Source of the DNA: Hyphobacterium marinum
Lineage (GTDB): Bacteria; Pseudomonadota; Alphaproteobacteria; Caulobacterales; Maricaulaceae
DNA: 64,000 nt
Direction: 5' to 3'
Assembly (NCBI RefSeq): GCF_036330325.1
Contig: NZ_JAZDRO010000001.1
Span: 1 to 64,000 of the forward strand
Of the stretch, positions 60,004 through 64,000 are shown one piece after another. The notes below the pieces were generated by a model. It searched no databases and was not told the DNA's origin. It saw only the letters and a list, made by a program, of their open reading frames with translations. Position 1 is the stretch's first letter; every line of letters begins with the position of its first letter. Both the position numbers and the translations under genes were made by a program.

Positions 60004-61529
60004 CAGCTGCGCTCCATCGGTGTAACCTGGGCCCGGCGGCGCGGTCCGCCGAACAACGACGTCTTGCTCGACCCATCCGAACATCCGTTGCCAAAGCTGA
60101 ACCCGCATTCGCCGCGGATATCGAAAGCCTCTTCGGCCTCTTCCCGGTGCGAGGTCGGGATGACGAAGCGGTCCTCATAATTCGCGATGGCCATGATCTG
60201 ATACATGTCCTCGATCAGGGCCTGATCGAGACCGACCGCTTCGGCGATGGAGGGATCCACCACGCCGTCGACGGTCTTGGCGCGCATATAGGCCCGCATC
60301 GCCAGCATCCGCTCGAGCGCCACCGCCACCGGTGCTTCATCACCCGCCGTCAGGAGGTTGGCGAGATAGCGCAGCGGAATGCGCAGCGACCGGACGTCGG
60401 GCATGCCGTTGTCGGATTCGATGGCACCGGTCTCGGCGGCATTCTTGATCGGCGAGAGCGGCGGGACATACCAGACCATGGGCAGGGTCCGGTATTCGGG
60501 GTGTAGCGGGAACGCCACCTTCCAGTCGATGGCCATCTTGTAGACCGGCGATTGCTTGGCGGCCTCGATCCATGCATCTGGCACGCCGTCCTTGCGGGCC
60601 TGTTCCTGGATTTCCGGGTCGTTCGGATCGAGGAAGATGTCGAGCTGGGCCTGGTAGAGGTCCTGCTCATTCTCGACCGACGCGGCCTCCTCGATACGGT
60701 CCGCATCGTAGAGCATCACGCCGAGATAGCGGATTCGGCCCACGCAGGTTTCCGAACACACGGTCGGCTGGCCGGCCTCGATCCGCGGATAGCAGAAGGT
60801 GCACTTCTCGGACTTGCCGCTCGACCAGTTGAAATAGATCTTCTTGTAGGGGCAGCCCGACACGCACATGCGCCAGCCGCGGCACTTCTCCTGGTCGATG
60901 AGAACAATACCGTCCTCGTCCCGCTTGTAGATCGCTCCCGACGGACAGGCCGCCGCACAGGTCGGGTTCAGGCAATGCTCGCACAGGCGCGGCAGGTACA
61001 TCATGAAGGTGTTTTCGAACTGGCCGTAGATCTCCTTCTGGACACCTTCGAAATTGTAGTCTTCGGAGCGCTTGGAGAATTCGCCGCCCAGGATTTCCTC
61101 CCAGTTCGGACCCCATTCGATCTTTTCCATGCGCTCCCCGGAAATCAGTGAGCGCGGACGGGCCGTGGGGAAGGCTTTCGACTCCCCGGCCGTTTGAAGA
61201 TGGCCGTAATCGAAGGTGAAGGGCTCGTAATAGTCGTCGATCTGGGGCAGGTCGGGATTGGCAAAAATCTTCGCCAGGATCCGCCATTTCGATCCCATCT
61301 TTGGGTGAAGGCTGCCATTGCCGGACCGTTTCCAGCCGCCATTCCAGCGGCCCTGGTTTTCCCAGTCCTTCGGATAGCCAACCCCGGGCTTGGTCTCGAC
61401 ATTGTTGAACCAGGCGTATTCAACACCTTCGCGGCTGGTCCAGACGTTCTTGCAGGTCACCGAACAGGTGTGGCAGCCGATGCACTTGTCGAGATTGAGG
61501 ACTTTGCCGATTTGCGCGCGGATCTTCAT
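60003..61529 (-). CDS. narH: Respiratory nitrate reductase beta subunit (Fe-S)
   Basis: The 508-residue subunit carries four ferredoxin-like cysteine groups: C16-C19-C22-C26 (KCIGCHTCSVTCKNVW), CEHCLNPTCAAACP, KCRGWRMCVSGCP and KCTFCYPRIEAGQPTVCSETC (split). In the third group a tryptophan sits where a cysteine would be, as in E. coli NarH, giving a [3Fe-4S] cluster. NarH wires electrons from NarI to NarG. It overlaps narG by four bases and narJ by one. Confidence 0.96.
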   Translation of the reverse strand: MKIRAQIGKVLNLDKCIGCHTCSVTCKNVWTSREGVEYAWFNNVETKPGVGYPKDWENQGRWNGGWKRSGNGSLHPKMGSKWRILAKIFANPDLPQIDDYYEPFTFDYGHLQTAGESKAFPTARPRSLISGERMEKIEWGPNWEEILGGEFSKRSEDYNFEGVQKEIYGQFENTFMMYLPRLCEHCLNPTCAAACPSGAIYKRDEDGIVLIDQEKCRGWRMCVSGCPYKKIYFNWSSGKSEKCTFCYPRIEAGQPTVCSETCVGRIRYLGVMLYDADRIEEAASVENEQDLYQAQLDIFLDPNDPEIQEQARKDGVPDAWIEAAKQSPVYKMAIDWKVAFPLHPEYRTLPMVWYVPPLSPIKNAAETGAIESDNGMPDVRSLRIPLRYLANLLTAGDEAPVAVALERMLAMRAYMRAKTVDGVVDPSIAEAVGLDQALIEDMYQIMAIANYEDRFVIPTSHREEAEEAFDIRGECGFSFGNGCSDGSSKTSLFGGPRRRAQVTPMERS

Positions 61530-64000
61530 TCTGCTGCCTCCATGGCGTCATCAGCCGGGCCTTCCAGCCAGTCCACCTTGTCCATCTTCCGGACGACCAC
61601 GAATTCATCGCGGTTCGATCCGACCGTGCCGTAATAGTTGAACCCGTAGGATTGCTGCGCGTACCCGCCAATCATGTGGGTCGGCTTCAGCGTTGCGCGC
61701 GTCACGGAATTGTGGATGCCACCGCGCTGACCGGTCATTTCGGACCCCGGCACATTCACGATCTTTTCCTGGGCGTGATACATGAACAGCGTACCGGACT
61801 TGATCCGCTGCGAGACGACCGCCCGGGCCACCAGGGCACCATTCGAATTGTAGGCTTCCACCCAGTCGTTATCGACAATGCCGGCCGCTTCAGCGTCCTC
61901 TTCGGAGAGCCAGACGATCGGGCCGCCCCGCGACAGGGTCAGCATCAGGAGATTGTCGGTATAGGTGGAGTGGATTCCCCACTTCTGGTGCGGCGTGATG
62001 AAATTCAGCACGACCTGCTTGTTGCCGTTGGGCTTGGAATCGATCACCGGCGCAATGGTCGCCGTATCGATTGGCGGCCGGTAGACGCACAGGCCCTCGC
62101 CGAACACCAGCATCCATTTGTGATCCTGGTAGAGTTGCTGCCGCCCGGTCAGTGTCCGCCACGGAATACGCTCGTGCACATTCGTGTAACCGGCATTGTA
62201 GCAGACCTTCTCGCTTTCGATGCCCGACCAAGTCGGTGACGAAATGATCTTTCGCGGTTGCGCCACGACATCACGGAACCGGATCTTCTCGTCTTCCTTG
62301 GGCAGTGCCAGATGGGTGTGATCGCGCCCGGTATTCTTCGACAAGGCATCCCATGCCTTCACGGCCACTTCGCCATTGGTCTCCGGGGCCAGCATGAGGA
62401 TGGTTTCCGCCGCATCGATGGCGGTCTCGATTTTGGGTCGTCCCTTGGACACCCCCTCTTCGAGCACCACACCATTGAGCGCGGCCAGGTTCTCGACCTC
62501 ATGGTCGGTGTTCCAATTGATCCCCTTGCCGCCATTGCCAAGTGAATTCATTAGCGGACCGAGCGAGGTAAACTTGCGGTAGATATCCGCATAGTTGCGC
62601 TCGACCACGGCGATCTGGGGCATGGTCTTGCCCGGAACCGGATCGGTCTCGCCCTTGCGCCAGTCCTTGACGTCGAAAGGCTGGGCAATCTCTCCCGGCG
62701 TGTCATGCAGGATTGGCGTCAGGACGACATCTATTTCGGTACCCAGTTCCTCGGGTGCGATCTCCGACAGCTTGCGGGCCAGGCCCTTGAAAATGTCCCA
62801 GTCGCTGCGCGCTTCCCAGGCCGGGTCCACCGCGGCCGTCAGGGGGTGGATGAAGGGATGCATGTCCGACGTGTTGAGGTCGTTCTTCTCGTACCAGGTC
62901 GCGGTCGGGAGCACGATGTCGGAATAGACGCAGGTCGTTGACATGCGGAAATCGATCGTGACGAGGAGATCCAGCTTTCCTTCCGGTGCTTCATCGTGCC
63001 AGTCGACTTCAGACGGGCGATGCTCGGGGTCAGCTTCCGCACTCATGACACCATGGCGAGCACCGACCAGGTGCTTGAGAAAGTATTCGTGCCCCTTGCC
63101 AGACGACCCCAGAAGGTTTGAGCGCCAGACAAAGAGATTGCGCGGCCAGTTCGCCGGATTGTCCGGGTCCTCGCACGACATCCGCATCGCGCCCGATGAC
63201 AGACTTTCGACGACATAGTCCTTGGGGTCCTTGCCGGCCGCCTTCGCAGCCTTGGCAATGTCCAGCGGATTGGTCTGCAATTGCGGCGCGGACGGCAGCC
63301 AGCCCATGCGCTCGGCGCGCACATTCCAGTCGATCATCGCGCCCGACCAGTCACCTGCGGGCGCGGTGGGCGACACGATCTCGGTGACATCCAGCGTCTC
63401 GTAACGCCACTGGTCGGTATGCGCATACCAGCATGAGGTCGAATTCTGGTGACGGGGTGGCCGGTTCCAGTCGAGCGCAAAGGCCAGTGGTTGCCAGCCT
63501 GTCTGCGGCCGCAGTTTTTCCTGGCCGACATAGTGCGCCCAGCCGCCGCCTGACTGACCGATACACCCGCACATCACCAGCAGATTGATGATGCCGCGGT
63601 AATTCATGTCCATGTGGTACCAGTGGTTCAGGCCCGCCCCGAGAATGACCATGGACTTGCCTTCGGTCTTCTCGGCATTGGTCGCAAATGCCCGCGCCGT
63701 GGCGATGATCTTCTTGTGATCGACACCAGTGATCTTTTCGGCCCAGGCCGGCGTGTAGGGCTCAACATCGTCGTAGCCCGACGCCAGGTGGTCGCCGCCC
63801 AGTCCGCGATCGAGGCCGTAGTTCGCGCACAACAAATCAAACACCGTCACGACCAGCGCATCGCCATCGGCCAGTGCCACGCGTCGGGCCGGCAGCTTGC
63901 GCATCAGCAGATCGGGGTGATCGGTTCCGGAGAAATGGTCATGGTGCTTGTTCCCGAAATAGGGAAAGGCCACATCAACGACCTCATCATGCCGGTCGTC
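61526..64000 (-). CDS. narG: Respiratory nitrate reductase alpha subunit, C-terminal two thirds (partial)
   Basis: The frame is open to the window edge. The last 824 or so residues are present, out of about 1240 in the family. Conserved blocks include VVDVAFPYFG, DLLCANYGLDRGL, YTPAWAEKITGVD, GAGLNHWYHMDMNYRGIINLL (split), CGCIGQSGGGWAHYVGQEKL (split) and SNGALVARAVVSQRI. These cover the bis-MGD binding domains. The N-terminal FS0 cluster motif and molybdenum aspartate lie outside the window. Residues DDRHDE at the edge show that the frame continues upstream. NarG reduces nitrate to nitrite in the cytoplasm. Confidence 0.96.
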   Translation of the reverse strand, partial: DDRHDEVVDVAFPYFGNKHHDHFSGTDHPDLLMRKLPARRVALADGDALVVTVFDLLCANYGLDRGLGGDHLASGYDDVEPYTPAWAEKITGVDHKKIIATARAFATNAEKTEGKSMVILGAGLNHWYHMDMNYRGIINLLVMCGCIGQSGGGWAHYVGQEKLRPQTGWQPLAFALDWNRPPRHQNSTSCWYAHTDQWRYETLDVTEIVSPTAPAGDWSGAMIDWNVRAERMGWLPSAPQLQTNPLDIAKAAKAAGKDPKDYVVESLSSGAMRMSCEDPDNPANWPRNLFVWRSNLLGSSGKGHEYFLKHLVGARHGVMSAEADPEHRPSEVDWHDEAPEGKLDLLVTIDFRMSTTCVYSDIVLPTATWYEKNDLNTSDMHPFIHPLTAAVDPAWEARSDWDIFKGLARKLSEIAPEELGTEIDVVLTPILHDTPGEIAQPFDVKDWRKGETDPVPGKTMPQIAVVERNYADIYRKFTSLGPLMNSLGNGGKGINWNTDHEVENLAALNGVVLEEGVSKGRPKIETAIDAAETILMLAPETNGEVAVKAWDALSKNTGRDHTHLALPKEDEKIRFRDVVAQPRKIISSPTWSGIESEKVCYNAGYTNVHERIPWRTLTGRQQLYQDHKWMLVFGEGLCVYRPPIDTATIAPVIDSKPNGNKQVVLNFITPHQKWGIHSTYTDNLLMLTLSRGGPIVWLSEEDAEAAGIVDNDWVEAYNSNGALVARAVVSQRIKSGTLFMYHAQEKIVNVPGSEMTGQRGGIHNSVTRATLKPTHMIGGYAQQSYGFNYYGTVGSNRDEFVVVRKMDKVDWLEGPADDAMEAAE

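Overview
The window is uniformly GC-rich DNA. Its gene content points to an aerobic or microaerobic Gram-negative alphaproteobacterium, probably a marine Maricaulales/Hyphomonadaceae-type organism. The evidence is a complete ccoNOQP-ccoGHIS cbb3 oxidase locus, a narGHJI respiratory nitrate reductase, TAT and Sec signal peptides, autotransporter-type barrels and a CopA/CopB copper locus. The genus is inference only. I see no rRNA, tRNA or CRISPR array.

Layout. 1-2.5 kb: the end of an upstream unit with a terminator, then a reverse-strand set of small membrane protein, ATP-grasp ligase and C26-type glutamine amidotransferase. 2.6-9.7 kb: one giant secreted protein made of two alternating Ig-like module types. 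9.9-13.8 kb: a GPH/MelB-type symporter, a hybrid histidine kinase and a convergent LuxR-type response regulator. 14-18.6 kb: PPK2, dodecin, a sodium/solute symporter, a crotonase and a CaiB/BaiF CoA transferase. 18.5-23 kb: a copper/metal cluster (PepSY membrane protein, His/Asp-rich periplasmic protein, DUF305 protein, CopB, CopA). 23-29 kb: a TPR-GGDEF-EAL signalling protein and an S8 peptidase autotransporter with heptad GDIxPFx repeats. 29-33 kb: an ABC-F ATPase, an RlmL-like methyltransferase and a DsbD_2/TauE-type membrane protein. 33-42 kb: the cbb3 oxidase and its assembly genes, including a 59-residue CcoQ. 42-49 kb: an Ig-module autotransporter and a divergent PPC-domain protein with a metallopeptidase motif. 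49-54 kb: Rieske-FAD reductase, FolE, ECF sigma factor, CPBP intramembrane protease and a methyltransferase. 54-55.6 kb: an IS6-family element sitting exactly between two broken genes (a DUF3526 ABC permease and hsdM). 55.8-64 kb: carbonic anhydrase, a porin and the nar operon, with NarG running off the end.

How the genes fit together. Two respiratory systems, cbb3 for low oxygen and Nar for nitrate, bracket the right half. Their order and the many 1-4 base start/stop overlaps show tight operons. Copper handling (CopA, CopB, CcoI, the DsbD_2 protein) links detoxification to supply of copper for the oxidase. The large repeat proteins and the S8 autotransporter suggest heavy investment in the cell surface.

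The most striking items are the IS6 deletion scar, the GDIxPFx heptad array, the 16-module giant protein, and an ECF sigma factor followed by an intramembrane glutamic protease where an anti-sigma factor would be expected. I did not find a clear new defence or mobile system. The nearest candidate is the remnant of a type I restriction locus at the IS junction.
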